This document shows positions 1 to 9,708 of a DNA stretch of 64,000 nt, piece by piece. Each line of letters starts with the position of its first letter. Positions within the stretch are counted from its first letter, which is position 1. This DNA comes from Phenylobacterium sp. (GTDB taxonomy: Bacteria > Pseudomonadota > Alphaproteobacteria > Caulobacterales > Caulobacteraceae): the NCBI RefSeq assembly GCF_019636135.1, contig NZ_JAHBYD010000027.1, forward strand, positions 1-64,000, written 5' to 3'. The notes beneath the pieces were generated by a model. It did not search any database and was not told where the DNA came from. It saw nothing but the letters and a program-made list of their open reading frames with translations. Both the position numbers and the translations under genes were made by a program.

Positions 1-147
1 CCTGCGGCGCGCAGGATGCTCGTTCGCTCAGCGCGACCCCTCATCCGTCAGCCTGCGGCTGACACCCCGGATCAAGTCCGGGGCAGGCTCTTCTCCCGCA
101 AGGGGAGAAGGACGCACAGCGACCAGAACGCGGAAGATGGATCCGCC
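1..147. repeat. Intergenic tail with three small hairpins
   Basis: No gene is seen here. Three perfect small hairpins follow one another: GTCAGCC/GGCTGAC (47-63), CCCCGGA/TCCGGGG (65-83) and CTTCTCCC/GGGAGAAG (90-110). They resemble the palindromic repeats elsewhere in the window. The 13-mer CCTCATCCGTCAG (39-51) recurs inverted at 2135-2147, beyond the next two genes. The region lies downstream of the minus-strand ScfR gene and could help end its transcript. Confidence 0.5.
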
Positions 148-1557
148 CTAGCCCAGCCGGAACGGGACCGTGCGGCGCTCGTGCTCGGGCACGTTCAGCC
201 GCCGGTCCACGGGCGGGAAGGCGCGCTGGGCGCAGTCGTCGCGCTCGCAGATGCGGCAGCTCACGCCGATCGGCGCGGCGGGGCCCTTCAGGTCCACGCC
301 CTCCGAGTAGACCAGCTCGTGCGCATGGTCGATCTCGCAGCCGAAGCCCAGGACGTAGCGCCGGTCGGGCCGCAGATAGGCCTCCGACCGCTTCACCACC
401 GCCCGCGCCACGCAGAGGTAGCGCGTCCCGTCCGGCATCGCGGCCACCTGCACCAGGAAGCGGTCCGAGGCCGCCGCCGCGTCGTGGACGTTCCACAGCG
501 GGCAGGCCCCGCCGAACCGCGCGAACTGGAAGCGCGTGGCGCTGTGGCGCTTGGTGATGTTGCCGGCGTAGTCGAGGCGGACGAAGTAGATCGGCGTCCC
601 GCGCTGGCCCGGCCGCTGCAGCGTCGAGAGCCGGTGGCAGACCTGCTCCAGGCTGGCGCTGAAGTGCAGGGCGAGCTGTTCCACGTCGTAGCGCCGCTCG
701 CGCGCGAAGGTCGCGAACCGGCGGTAGGGCATGATCAGCGCGCCGGCCGCATAGTTGCCCAGCCCCACGCGGCAGACGTCCACGGCTTCCCGGCTGCGGA
801 ACCGCGCCCCGGCCAGCTCGGTGTCGATCTCCCCGGAGAGGTTCGCCACGGCCACGTGGTAGGCGAGCTGGAACACCCGCGTGGCCGGCGGCTGCGCCAC
901 GTTCAGCCAGAGCACGTTGGCCGCCGGATCGAACCGGCGCATCACGTCGTCCATCGCCGCGTAGCGGACGTCGACCCCCATCCGCTCGCGCACGTACATC
1001 TCGAGCAGCATGTCGGCGGGCCCCGGCTGGTCGAGGCCGATCTCGCGCGCCAGGTCCTCGGCCGCGCGGTCGAGGCTGTCGACGTAGTTGTCCTTGAAGT
1101 GGAAGAAGTCGCGCACCTCCTCGTAGGGCAGCAGCGAACTGGCGGCCGTCGCCTCGTCCAGGGCCACGGCCTCCTCGGTCAGCTTCAGCCGCTCCGACAG
1201 GCGGTGGTTCGCGCGGTGCAGGTCGAGGAAGCGCCGCGCCAGGCCCGGCGACTGCAATGCCACGTGGCGCAGCTCGCTGAGCGGGATCGCATCGCCCATC
1301 CCGGCGCTCTCGGCCACCGCCTCGCGCAGGTCGGCGATCAGGCGCTGGTCGTTGTCGGCCTCGAACAGTTCGGCGGGGGCGTGGAAGGTCGCCATCAGGC
1401 CCGCCAGCACCCGGTCGGTCACCGGCCGCTGGTTCGCCTCGATCTGCGACAGATAGCTGACCGAGATGCCCAGGTGCTGCGCGCAAGTCTCGAGCCGCCA
1501 GCCGCGCTGAGCGCGCAGCGCGCGCACCTTGGGGCCGACGAACAGCTTGTAGCGCAT
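148..1557 (-). CDS. ScfR/RamB/PrpR-type short-chain fatty acid transcriptional regulator
   Basis: The 469-residue protein has an N-terminal XRE-type helix-turn-helix (about residues 8-65, with SVSYLSQIEANQRP as recognition region). A central ImmA/IrrE-like region (around QLAYHVAVA) lacks a full HExxH zinc motif. The C-terminal part (DUF2083-like) carries a cysteine cluster, CRICERDDC. This architecture and length match regulators of propionate, acetate and other short-chain acyl metabolism (RamB, PrpR, ScfR). The ligand is presumably an acyl-CoA, which is inferred from the family. The gene is divergent from a MerR regulator. The ATG has no clear Shine-Dalgarno sequence and sits on a tandem octamer. 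The family call is good; the target operon is unknown. Confidence 0.85.
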   Translation of the reverse strand: MRYKLFVGPKVRALRAQRGWRLETCAQHLGISVSYLSQIEANQRPVTDRVLAGLMATFHAPAELFEADNDQRLIADLREAVAESAGMGDAIPLSELRHVALQSPGLARRFLDLHRANHRLSERLKLTEEAVALDEATAASSLLPYEEVRDFFHFKDNYVDSLDRAAEDLAREIGLDQPGPADMLLEMYVRERMGVDVRYAAMDDVMRRFDPAANVLWLNVAQPPATRVFQLAYHVAVANLSGEIDTELAGARFRSREAVDVCRVGLGNYAAGALIMPYRRFATFARERRYDVEQLALHFSASLEQVCHRLSTLQRPGQRGTPIYFVRLDYAGNITKRHSATRFQFARFGGACPLWNVHDAAAASDRFLVQVAAMPDGTRYLCVARAVVKRSEAYLRPDRRYVLGFGCEIDHAHELVYSEGVDLKGPAAPIGVSCRICERDDCAQRAFPPVDRRLNVPEHERRTVPFRLG

Positions 1558-1572
1558 TTCACAATTTCACAA
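1557..1572. promoter_or_regulatory. Tandem TTTCACAA octamer at the scfR start
   Basis: Two perfect copies of TTTCACAA abut at 1557-1564 and 1565-1572, overlapping the scfR initiation codon. AT-rich direct repeats are rare in this GC-rich DNA. The position in a 153-bp divergent promoter region suggests an operator, possibly for autoregulation. No matching published operator is recognised. Confidence 0.35.
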
Positions 1573-1710
1573 ATCGAGCGGCGTGGGCGGCCAATTCTTC
1601 GCACGATCTCGGTTGAAACCCAATGGTCCGTAACGGCACCTTGGCCCCCGCACAGACCTCAACGGGTATCGGCCGGCCTCCGCAATCTTGTGGAATGGTG
1701 TGGCCATGGG

Positions 1711-2103
1711 ATGCGAGACATGATGGACGACAACCTCCGCCACCTGCCGCGCCTGGGCATCGCCGGCGCGATGCGCCTCTACGGCATGACCGCCCGCGCG
1801 CTCCGCTTCTACGAGGAGCGCGGGCTGATCGAGGCCCGCCGCGACCGCCAGAACGCGCGCTTCTACGACCCGGCCGCGCGGCGGCGGCTGGAGTGGATCT
1901 CGCGCCTGCGCCGCGCCGGCGTGGGGCTGCCCGAGATCGAGGCCGTGCTGGAGACCGAGGGCGAGGCCGAGGCCCGCGCCCTGGCCGTCGACACCCTGGC
2001 GGCCCGCCGCGCGAAGCTGGCGGCCGAGATGGCGGCCCTCGACGAGGTCATCGGCGACCTCGGGCGCCCGGAAACGCCCCGCCGCCTCGCCGCCTATAGC
2101 TGA
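1711..2103 (+). CDS. MerR family transcriptional regulator
   Basis: About 130 residues. The N-terminal winged helix carries the MerR signature: LYGMTARALRFYEERGLIEA, followed by an RxNxRFYD-like turn and a second helical region (ISRLRRAGVGLPEIEAVLE). The C-terminal part is a helical, probably coiled-coil dimerisation segment (residues about 85-120) without the cysteines of metal sensors or a large ligand domain. The ATG at 1711 is preceded by a purine-rich stretch; ATGs at 1720 and 1723 are alternatives. The divergent position next to the ScfR-type regulator suggests a link to fatty acid metabolism, which is inference only. Confidence 0.8.
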   Translation: MRDMMDDNLRHLPRLGIAGAMRLYGMTARALRFYEERGLIEARRDRQNARFYDPAARRRLEWISRLRRAGVGLPEIEAVLETEGEAEARALAVDTLAARRAKLAAEMAALDEVIGDLGRPETPRRLAAYS

Positions 2104-2198
2104 TCCGCGCGCACCGGCCCCCGTTGGCCGCAGCCTGACGGATGAGGGTTGGGCTGAGCTGGCGAGCGTCCTGCGCGCCGCAGGCGCCGTCATTTGGA

Positions 2199-2301
2199 AC
2201 CACGAACGAACACGAAGACACACGAACGCGTCGGGGACGATCTGAGCGCCCCGCCGCGATCATCTGCGGCCTGTTCGTGTGCCTTCGTGTTCGTTCGTGG
2301 T
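2199..2301. repeat. Long hairpin repeat, copy 1 (29-bp arms, 45-bp core)
   Basis: The left arm 2199-2227 and right arm 2273-2301 are inverted repeats of 29 bp with one mismatch (they begin ACCACGAACGAACACGAAG). The core is 2228-2272. A second copy lies at 33330-33432. Homology continues outside the arms (about 2165-2350) in the same orientation in both copies, but the core is reversed between them. No coding capacity is seen. It fills the gap between the MerR gene and purH. Confidence 0.85.
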
Positions 2302-2352
2302 TGAATCCAAGCGGCGCTGACGCGCCCCCGGAGCCGAAAGGCTCGCGCCACC

Positions 2353-3945
2353 TTAGTGGCGGAACACGCGCACGCCGGTGAACACCATGGCGACGCCCCG
2401 CTCGTCCGCGGCGTCGATCACGGCCTGGTCGCCGATGGAGCCGCCCGGCTGGATCACCGCCGTGCAGCCCGCGTCCGCGGCCTGGAGCAGGCCGTCCGGG
2501 AACGGGAAGAACGCCTCCGACGCGCAGGCCGAGCCCTTCAGGTCCAGGCCGAAGTCGGCGGCGCGCAGGGCGGCGATCCGGGCCGAATCCTTGCGATTCA
2601 TCTGCCCCGCGCCGATGCCCAGCGTCTGGCCGGCCTTGGCGTAGACGATGGCGTTCGACTTCACGTGCTTGGCCACGGTGAAGGCGAACAGCATGTCGCG
2701 CACCTCCTCGTCCGTCGGCGCGCGCCGGGTGACCACCTTCAGGTCGGCCGGCGTCAGGCGCGCCGTGTCGCGGCCCTGCACCAGGAAGCCGCCGGCGACC
2801 GACTTGAAGGTCTTGCCCGCCCGGTTCGGGTCGGGCAGGCCGCCGGTGACCAGCAGGCGCACGTTCTTCTTCTTGCGGAAGAGGGCGACCGCGTCGTCGT
2901 CCGCCTCGGGCGCGATCACCACCTCGGTAAAGATCTCCAGAACCTGCGCCGCGGTGGCGGCGTCCAGCCGCCCGTTCAGCGCCACGATGCCGCCGAAAGC
3001 GCTCGTCGGGTCACAGGCCAGCGCGCGCCGGTAGGCGTCCAGCATCGTGCCGCCGGTGGCGAGGCCGCAGGGGTTGGCGTGCTTGATGATCGCGCAGGCC
3101 GGGCCGGCGGCCGGATCGAACTCCGACACCAGCTCGAACGCCGCGTCGGTGTCGTTGATGTTGTTGTAGCTGAGTTCCTTGCCCTGGAGCTGGGTCGCCG
3201 TGGCCACCCCCACCGTCGGGTTGGGGAAGCGGTAGAAGGCGGCGTCCTGGTGCGGGTTCTCGCCATAGCGCATCGTCTGCGCGAGCTGGCCGCCGACGGC
3301 GAGCCGCGCCGGGGCGAACTCGCCCAGCTCGGCCGCGAACCACGAGGCGATGGCGGCGTCATAGGTGGCCGTGCGCGCATAGGCCCGCGCCGCCAGCGTC
3401 CTGCGCAGGCCCAGGCTGGTCGCCCCGTCCGCCGCGAACTCGGCCAGCACCGCCTCGACGTCGCCGATCTCGGTGCAGACGGCCACGTAGCCGTGGTTCT
3501 TGGCCGCCGAGCGGATCATCGCCGGCCCGCCGATGTCGATGTTCTCGACGCAGGTCTCGAAGTCTGCGCCCGCCGCCACCGTCTGCTCGAACGGGTAGAG
3601 GTTCACGTAGACGAGGTCGATGCCGCCGATCCCGTGCGCGTCCATCGCCTGCTTGTGCGCCGGCGCGTCGCGCACGCCCAGCAGGCCGCCATGGACGATG
3701 GGGTGCAGCGTCTTCACGCGGCCGTCCATCATCTCGGGGAAGCCGGTGAGCTCGGAGATGTCCTTCACCGGCAGGCCGGCGTCGGCGATGGCCTTGCGGG
3801 TGCCGCCGGTGGAGACGAGCTCGACCCTCTTGGCGGCAAGCGCCTTGGCGGCGTCGATCAGGCCGGTCTTGTCCGAGACGCTGATCAGCGCACGGCGCAG
3901 CGGCACGCGGTCGGGAGCAGGCGGGAAATCGGGCGCAGCAGGCAC
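2353..3945 (-). CDS. purH: Bifunctional AICAR formyltransferase / IMP cyclohydrolase
   Basis: At 530 residues this has the usual PurH length. It catalyses the last two steps of IMP synthesis in the cytoplasm. The N-terminal MGS-like cyclohydrolase domain shows SVSDKTGL and the STGGTRKAI phosphate-binding stretch, and the DGRVKTLHP motif. The C-terminal AICAR transformylase domain has the catalytic Lys-His pair in IIKHANPCG (about K288-H289) and TSAFGG. A GAGGAG Shine-Dalgarno lies just before the ATG. It is the last gene of a minus-strand run after rsmB, rpe and the heparinase-like gene, separated from the latter by about 180 bp with hairpins. Confidence 0.97.
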   Translation of the reverse strand: MPAAPDFPPAPDRVPLRRALISVSDKTGLIDAAKALAAKRVELVSTGGTRKAIADAGLPVKDISELTGFPEMMDGRVKTLHPIVHGGLLGVRDAPAHKQAMDAHGIGGIDLVYVNLYPFEQTVAAGADFETCVENIDIGGPAMIRSAAKNHGYVAVCTEIGDVEAVLAEFAADGATSLGLRRTLAARAYARTATYDAAIASWFAAELGEFAPARLAVGGQLAQTMRYGENPHQDAAFYRFPNPTVGVATATQLQGKELSYNNINDTDAAFELVSEFDPAAGPACAIIKHANPCGLATGGTMLDAYRRALACDPTSAFGGIVALNGRLDAATAAQVLEIFTEVVIAPEADDDAVALFRKKKNVRLLVTGGLPDPNRAGKTFKSVAGGFLVQGRDTARLTPADLKVVTRRAPTDEEVRDMLFAFTVAKHVKSNAIVYAKAGQTLGIGAGQMNRKDSARIAALRAADFGLDLKGSACASEAFFPFPDGLLQAADAGCTAVIQPGGSIGDQAVIDAADERGVAMVFTGVRVFRH

Positions 3946-4090
3946 GGCATTCTCCTCAACGGTTCAAAGGGAATGCCCAGGCGCGCGGCGGAATATGGTC
4001 GCCGCGCTCCCCGGTGGTCGCCCACCTCCAGTCGCCAGTCACGCGGGATGGGCGCGGGTTACGCCGCGGCGGGCGGCGGGTCAACGGCCC

Positions 4091-4155
4091 GAGCCTTTCC
4101 CGGCGGGAAAGGCTCACACTTTTGCTTAGCTAGCTTCCCGCCTCGGCGGGAAGCT
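4091..4155. repeat. Two perfect hairpins at the heparinase-like gene end
   Basis: Hairpin 1 (4091-4115) has 11-bp arms GAGCCTTTCCC/GGGAAAGGCTC with a 3-nt loop. Hairpin 2 (4132-4155) has 11-bp arms AGCTTCCCGCC/GGCGGGAAGCT with a 2-nt loop. Hairpin 2 overlaps the last codons and stop of the minus-strand heparinase-like gene and encodes its terminal LPAEAGS-like residues. They may stop or slow transcription before purH, but no clear U-tract follows on the minus strand. They look like members of the local palindrome families. Confidence 0.6.
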
Positions 4156-5794
4156 GCCGCGCAGGCGCGAGCTTCCACCGCACGCGGGCGCCGGAATCCG
4201 CCCGCCGCTGGCCGCGCAGCACCAGTTGGGCGCCGCCGCCGGCGCGGGGCTCCAGGGCGATGTCGAGGGCGTCGTTGCGCAGGATCCAGCCGTCGGCCTC
4301 GCCCTCCAGCCGCAGCAGCACGCTGCGCCTGTCCTGCGAGACCAGGGCGCGCACCCCCGCGTGCAGCGGGAAACGCAGCGCATAGGGGATGAAGTGGCGC
4401 CCGTCCGGCCCCTGGGCGCGGGCCGTGGGCGTGAGCCGATCCTCGCCGCGCAGCTCGCCGGCCAGGGTGTCCAGGTAGAGGCGGCGCTGGTGCATCGTGC
4501 CGTAGCGCGCCATCCAGCCGTGGTGGGCGAGGTCGAGCCAGAGCGCGCCGGGCGCCTCGTGCCGCTGGACGTCCACGACCACCTCGGCGTCGACCAGCCG
4601 CGGGCCGAGCACCGAACCCGGCGCGCCGGCCAGGACGCGCGCGGGCAGCTCGCCCGCCTCGACGGTCGCGGCGGCGCCGAGCCCGCGGCCCGCCGTGGCG
4701 TCGATCAGGCGGCGGCCGTGGACCAGCACCGACAGCGCCAGCGGCGCGACGCCCGCGCTCCGCGACCAGGCGCCGGCCGGCGGGGCGGCGACGTCGGCCG
4801 CCACCTGTATGTGGCGCGCATCGAGGCGCTGGTAGCCGCCCAGGCTGGCGGCGGTGGGCCGGTCGGCCGCCTCGTCCTGCGCCCGGGCGGCGGCGACGTA
4901 GGGCGCGCTCAGGGGCTGGCCCCCCTGGAACGCCGCGAGCCGGCCGTCGTCGAGGGTGAAGAACCGCACCGCGCCGGCCAGCCGGTCGATGGCGCGCTGC
5001 ACGGCGTCGGGCGCGGCCATCCCGCGCTGGACCATCGCCTCGTCCAGGGTCTGTAGGTCGAACAGCAGCTCCAGCGCCAGGTCGGGCCGGCGCGTGGCGT
5101 GGCCGCCCTCGGCGTCCACGGTCTGCCCCAGCGCGCGGCCGAGCTTCGCCAGCGCCCGGTCCAGGAGCCTGCGTCCGCCCACGCCCCTCAGGGCCGCCCC
5201 GGCCACCGCCGCGCACGCCGCCCGCTCGGCTGCGTCGGCGACGTCGCCGGCGCCCAGCAGGTCGCGGGCCTGCCGCGCCAGGTCGGCGGCGAGCTGCGAG
5301 ACCTCGGCCTCGGACGCCCGCGCCGCCAGCGCCGGGCCCGCGCAGGCCAGGTTGTAGACGCGGCGCGCCATCACCTCCGGCGCCCAGGCGAACCCGTTCC
5401 AGCGCCCGAAGCGCCGCCGCCACTCCAGCACCAGCCGCAGGCCCTCGCCCGCGCCCTCGGGCCCGGCGGCGATCAGCCCCGGCAGCCAGTCGAAGCGGTG
5501 CAGCGCCTCGGCGAAGGCGCGGCTGGGGCTGGGCCGGTCCCACGGGTCGCCGCGCACGCCGGTCGCCAGGGTCTGGCCCGCCAGCACGAAGGCGCCCGCC
5601 AGCACCGCACGGCCGGCCTCGACGTCGGGCGGGCGGAAGTCGCGCGGCGCGACGCCGAACCCGTCGGGCCGCGGCCGCGAGGTCGCCCAGCGGTGCAGGC
5701 CCGACGCGCGCCATTCCTCGGAGAGCGCGCGGCCCGCGCCCACGCAGAGCGCCAGGGCCAGGTGGCGGCCGGGGATGCGGGGGGCGCCGGCCAA
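4130..5794 (-). CDS. Heparinase II/III family protein
   Basis: About 554 residues. The N-terminal half is an all-helical region rich in Trp and Arg (LEWRRRFGRWNGFAW, MARRVYNLACAG), as in the toroid domain of heparinase II/III-like proteins. The C-terminal half is beta-rich (DVQRHEAPGALWLDLAHHGW, RRLYLDTLAGELRGEDRL), as in that superfamily's polysaccharide lyase sandwich. No signal peptide is evident, which is odd for a lyase. Neighbours rpe and purH and the 12-bp gap to rpe suggest co-transcription. The start is uncertain; the leftmost in-frame choice is a TTG at 5794. The substrate is unknown. Confidence 0.75.
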   Translation of the reverse strand: MAGAPRIPGRHLALALCVGAGRALSEEWRASGLHRWATSRPRPDGFGVAPRDFRPPDVEAGRAVLAGAFVLAGQTLATGVRGDPWDRPSPSRAFAEALHRFDWLPGLIAAGPEGAGEGLRLVLEWRRRFGRWNGFAWAPEVMARRVYNLACAGPALAARASEAEVSQLAADLARQARDLLGAGDVADAAERAACAAVAGAALRGVGGRRLLDRALAKLGRALGQTVDAEGGHATRRPDLALELLFDLQTLDEAMVQRGMAAPDAVQRAIDRLAGAVRFFTLDDGRLAAFQGGQPLSAPYVAAARAQDEAADRPTAASLGGYQRLDARHIQVAADVAAPPAGAWSRSAGVAPLALSVLVHGRRLIDATAGRGLGAAATVEAGELPARVLAGAPGSVLGPRLVDAEVVVDVQRHEAPGALWLDLAHHGWMARYGTMHQRRLYLDTLAGELRGEDRLTPTARAQGPDGRHFIPYALRFPLHAGVRALVSQDRRSVLLRLEGEADGWILRNDALDIALEPRAGGGAQLVLRGQRRADSGARVRWKLAPARQLPAEAGS

Positions 5795-5806
5795 GGCCGG
5801 GGGCGC

Positions 5807-6469
5807 CTAGCCGCGCAGGGCGGCGATGTTGGCGGCGTAGGCGGATGGGCCGCCGCGGAACACCGCGGTCCCCGCCACCAACGCGGTCGCCCCCGCCGCG
5901 ATGCAGAGTTTCGCCGTCTCCGGCGTGACGCCCCCGTCGACCTCCAGCGGGATGTCGCGCCCCTCGGCGTCTATCATCCCGCGGAGCGCCTCGATCTTGC
6001 GAAGCTGGGAGTGCATGAAGGTCTGGCCGCCGAACCCCGGGTTGATCGACATGACGAGGATAAGGTCGATCTCGTCCATCATCCACCGGATCACACTGGG
6101 ATCGGTCGACGGGTTGAACACCACGCCGGCCTTGGCGCCCGCCTTGCGGATCAGCTTCAGCGTCCGGTTCAGGTGCGGCCCGGCCTCCGGATGCACCGAG
6201 ATGTAGTCGGCCCCGGCCTCGCGGAACGCCTCGATGTACGGGTCCGCCGGCGAGATCATCAGGTGGCAGTCGAAGGGCAGCTTCGAATGCGGCCGCAGCG
6301 CCTTCACCACGTCGGGGCCGATGGTGATGTTGGGGACGAAGTGGCCGTCCATGACGTCGACATGCACCCAGTCGGCGCCGGCCGCCTCGATGGCGGCGAC
6401 TTCCTCGCCCAGCCGCGCGAAGTCGCTCGCCAGGATCGAGGGCGCGATGATCACGTCAGGCTTGGCCAT
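5807..6469 (-). CDS. rpe: Ribulose-phosphate 3-epimerase
   Basis: The 220-residue TIM-barrel enzyme interconverts ribulose 5-phosphate and xylulose 5-phosphate in the pentose phosphate pathway. Visible motifs are IAPSILASDFARL at the N-terminus, VDVMDGHFVPN with the catalytic Asp and metal-binding His, MSINPGFGGQ, and the second catalytic Asp in LEVDGGV. Length and motif order are standard. It lies between a palindromic repeat upstream and the heparinase-like gene 12 bp downstream. Confidence 0.97.
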   Translation of the reverse strand: MAKPDVIIAPSILASDFARLGEEVAAIEAAGADWVHVDVMDGHFVPNITIGPDVVKALRPHSKLPFDCHLMISPADPYIEAFREAGADYISVHPEAGPHLNRTLKLIRKAGAKAGVVFNPSTDPSVIRWMMDEIDLILVMSINPGFGGQTFMHSQLRKIEALRGMIDAEGRDIPLEVDGGVTPETAKLCIAAGATALVAGTAVFRGGPSAYAANIAALRG

Positions 6470-6562
6470 GCGTCCCGCTTAACGTGATGCGCGCCGCCAC
6501 ACCACCTCCCGATGCTTCACCCCCGCTTGTCATCACCCAACAGCCGTCATCCCCCAAAAAGC

Positions 6563-6714
6563 TGTCATCCCGGTTTCGCGAAGCGAAGACCGGGACCCAA
6601 CCATCAGGTGTATCGATGGTCGGAGGACGGCCCTGGCGGTCGGGGCCAGAGCACCAGCTCAGAGCACCCGACGGTTGGGTCCCGGTCTTGGGCTGCGCCC
6701 AAACCGGGATGACA
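6563..6714. repeat. TGTCATCCCGG-type palindromic repeat, copy A
   Basis: The outer ends are TGTCATCCCGG and CCGGGATGACA. Each arm holds a sub-hairpin: TTCGC/GCGAA on the left, TTGGGC/GCCCAA on the right. The core reads with an ATCGATGGT-like block left and a CAGAGCACC block right, the opposite order to the copy at 31987-32141. It fills the rpe-rsmB gap. Other full copies are at 31987, 39693, 41926 and 42255; reduced copies are at 51367 and 57115. Confidence 0.85.
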
Positions 6715-6724
6715 AACGGTGGGG

Positions 6725-7972
6725 TCAGTTCTTCCGCAGGCGGGCCATGTAGAAGCCGTCGGTTCCGCCCTCGCGGTGGTGGGGCAGGATGCGCAGCGCG
6801 CCGTCGTCGCGCAGGCTGGCGGCGGGCGCGCCGCCCTCCCCCTCGGCGATCGGGTCGAGCGCGAAGCCGGGCGTGCGCGCGAGGAAGGCCGCGACCTGGC
6901 CCTCGCCCTCCTCGGGCTCCAGCGAGCAGACGCAGTAGACCAGCCGGCCGCCCGGCTTCACGCGCCGCGCGGCCGAGTCCAGCAGCCGCGCCTGGACGGC
7001 GGCGAGCTTGGGGATGTCGGCGGGGCTCGCGACCCACAGAACGTCGGGGTGGCGGCGGAAGGTGCCCGTGGCCGAGCACGGCGCGTCGAGCAGCACGGCG
7101 TCGAACGTGCGGCCGTCCTTCCACTCGGCCGCGTCGGCGACCACGACCTCGGCCCCCAGGCCGGTCCGCGCCAGGTTCTCGCTCACCCGCCTGATGCGGC
7201 CCGCCGAGCGGTCGAGCGCCGTCACCTTCGCGCCCGCGGCGGCGAGCTGCAGCGTCTTGCCGCCGGGCGCCGCGCACATGTCGAGGGCCGTCTCGCCGGG
7301 CTTCACGCCCAGCAGGCGCGCGGGCACGGCGGCCGAGGCGTCCTGCACCCACCACGCGCCGTCCGGGAAGCCCTCCCAGGCGGAGACGTCGCCCTTCCGG
7401 TCGCTGCGCTCGGTGGCGCCGGTGGCCTGGATCGTCAGGTCCGTCGCGGGCTCCAGCGGCACGACGGTGGCGATCGCGCGGGCGTCGGCCTCGCCGTAGG
7501 CCGCGCGCCAGCGGGCCGCGAGCCAGGTCGGCAGCATCAGGTCGGGATCGTCGAGGGCCGGCGGCTCGCGCGTCAGCCCCCGCAGCACCGCATTGACCAG
7601 GCCCTTGAACGCCTGGCCGCCCTTCTGCGCGGCGACGAGGTCGACCGTCGCGCCGACGGCGGCGTGCGCCGGCGTCTTCAGCACGAAGAGCTGCGCCACG
7701 CCCAGGCGCAGCGCATGCACGATCCGCTCGGGCGGCGGCTTCTTCAGCCGCGACTGCAAGGCGGCGTCGATGGCGCCCAGGTGGCGCAGCGTCGCCATCA
7801 CCACCGCCCGGGCGAAAGCCCGGTCGCGCGGCGCGAGCGCGGCCAGGGCGGGGTGGCTCAGCCCTTCGTCCAGCCCGGCGCGGCGCGCGAGCGCGGTCGC
7901 CAGCAGATCGAGGGCGGCGGCGCGGGCGGGCAGGCCTGCGGTCTGGTCGTTGGCGTCGGGGGTGTCGTTCAC
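6725..7972 (-). CDS. rsmB: RsmB/NOP family 16S rRNA cytosine-C5 methyltransferase
   Basis: The 415-residue protein starts with an NusB-like RNA-binding region (residues about 10-140, HAAVGATVDLV and GLVNAVLRGL) and continues with a SAM-dependent methyltransferase domain. Motif I is DMCAAPGGKTLQLA. The two catalytic cysteines are in DAPCSATGTFRRHPDV and in VYCVCSLEPEEGEGQ. The family makes m5C967 in 16S rRNA. The upstream gap to the DUF1674 gene is 55 bp and divergent, so it may share a promoter region with it. Family assignment is firm; the exact rRNA position is inferred. Confidence 0.92.
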   Translation of the reverse strand: MNDTPDANDQTAGLPARAAALDLLATALARRAGLDEGLSHPALAALAPRDRAFARAVVMATLRHLGAIDAALQSRLKKPPPERIVHALRLGVAQLFVLKTPAHAAVGATVDLVAAQKGGQAFKGLVNAVLRGLTREPPALDDPDLMLPTWLAARWRAAYGEADARAIATVVPLEPATDLTIQATGATERSDRKGDVSAWEGFPDGAWWVQDASAAVPARLLGVKPGETALDMCAAPGGKTLQLAAAGAKVTALDRSAGRIRRVSENLARTGLGAEVVVADAAEWKDGRTFDAVLLDAPCSATGTFRRHPDVLWVASPADIPKLAAVQARLLDSAARRVKPGGRLVYCVCSLEPEEGEGQVAAFLARTPGFALDPIAEGEGGAPAASLRDDGALRILPHHREGGTDGFYMARLRKN

Positions 7973-8027
7973 GGCGCGCGGCGTGTGCCCGCTTGGAGGT
8001 CCGCGCGCAAGCGCTTAAGTCAGGGGC

Positions 8028-8225
8028 ATGGACGACGCCCCGCCCAACGCCGCGCCCGGCAAGGCGCTCCCGCCCGCCGCCCGCCGCGCCCTGGAAGAGG
8101 CCGAGGCCCGCCGCCGGGCCGAGCGCCCGGCCGCCGACCGGCCGCACGAGGACGGCGGCCCGAGAGGCCCCGAACCCACCCGCTTCGGCGACTGGGAACG
8201 CAAGGGCATCGCGGTCGATTTCTGA
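8028..8225 (+). CDS. DUF1674 protein, SDHAF4-like succinate dehydrogenase assembly factor
   Basis: A 65-residue protein. The N-terminal half is charged and Ala/Arg-rich, probably disordered. The C-terminal block GPEPTRFGDWERKGIAVDF is the hallmark of DUF1674, related to mitochondrial SDHAF4, which binds the flavinylated SdhA subunit before complex II assembly. A role in succinate dehydrogenase assembly here is inferred from the family. No sdh genes are nearby. It is divergent from rsmB. Confidence 0.9.
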   Translation: MDDAPPNAAPGKALPPAARRALEEAEARRRAERPAADRPHEDGGPRGPEPTRFGDWERKGIAVDF

Positions 8226-8368
8226 AGGTCGCACCCGGGAACAGGCCCGCCTCACGGCCGCCCCAAACAAGCGTTTGATGTTGCGCTAGGGAGCGCGTAG
8301 CGTACCCGACATACGAAAAAGCCGCCCCCCTTCCGAACCGGGGCGGGCGGCGGCTGGGAGGCGCGGCC

Positions 8369-9691
<1,323 letters not shown>

Positions 9692-9708
9692 CGCTCCTAC
9701 CTCTCTCA

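Noticed and set aside
16..2103. A 695-residue open frame reading through the scfR region
   Set aside because: It is antisense to a well-supported regulator and Ala/Arg/Val/His-rich in the manner of GC-rich antisense frames. Only its last about 130 residues (the MerR gene) show a real family.
3946..4090. Possible purine riboswitch upstream of purH
   Set aside because: No conserved three-way junction or loop sequence was found, and a good Shine-Dalgarno stands alone before purH.
8265..8278. CAAAC-AAGC-GTTTG as an operator for the acyl-CoA dehydrogenase gene
   Set aside because: Only 5-bp arms and no second copy nearby; chance is a sufficient explanation.
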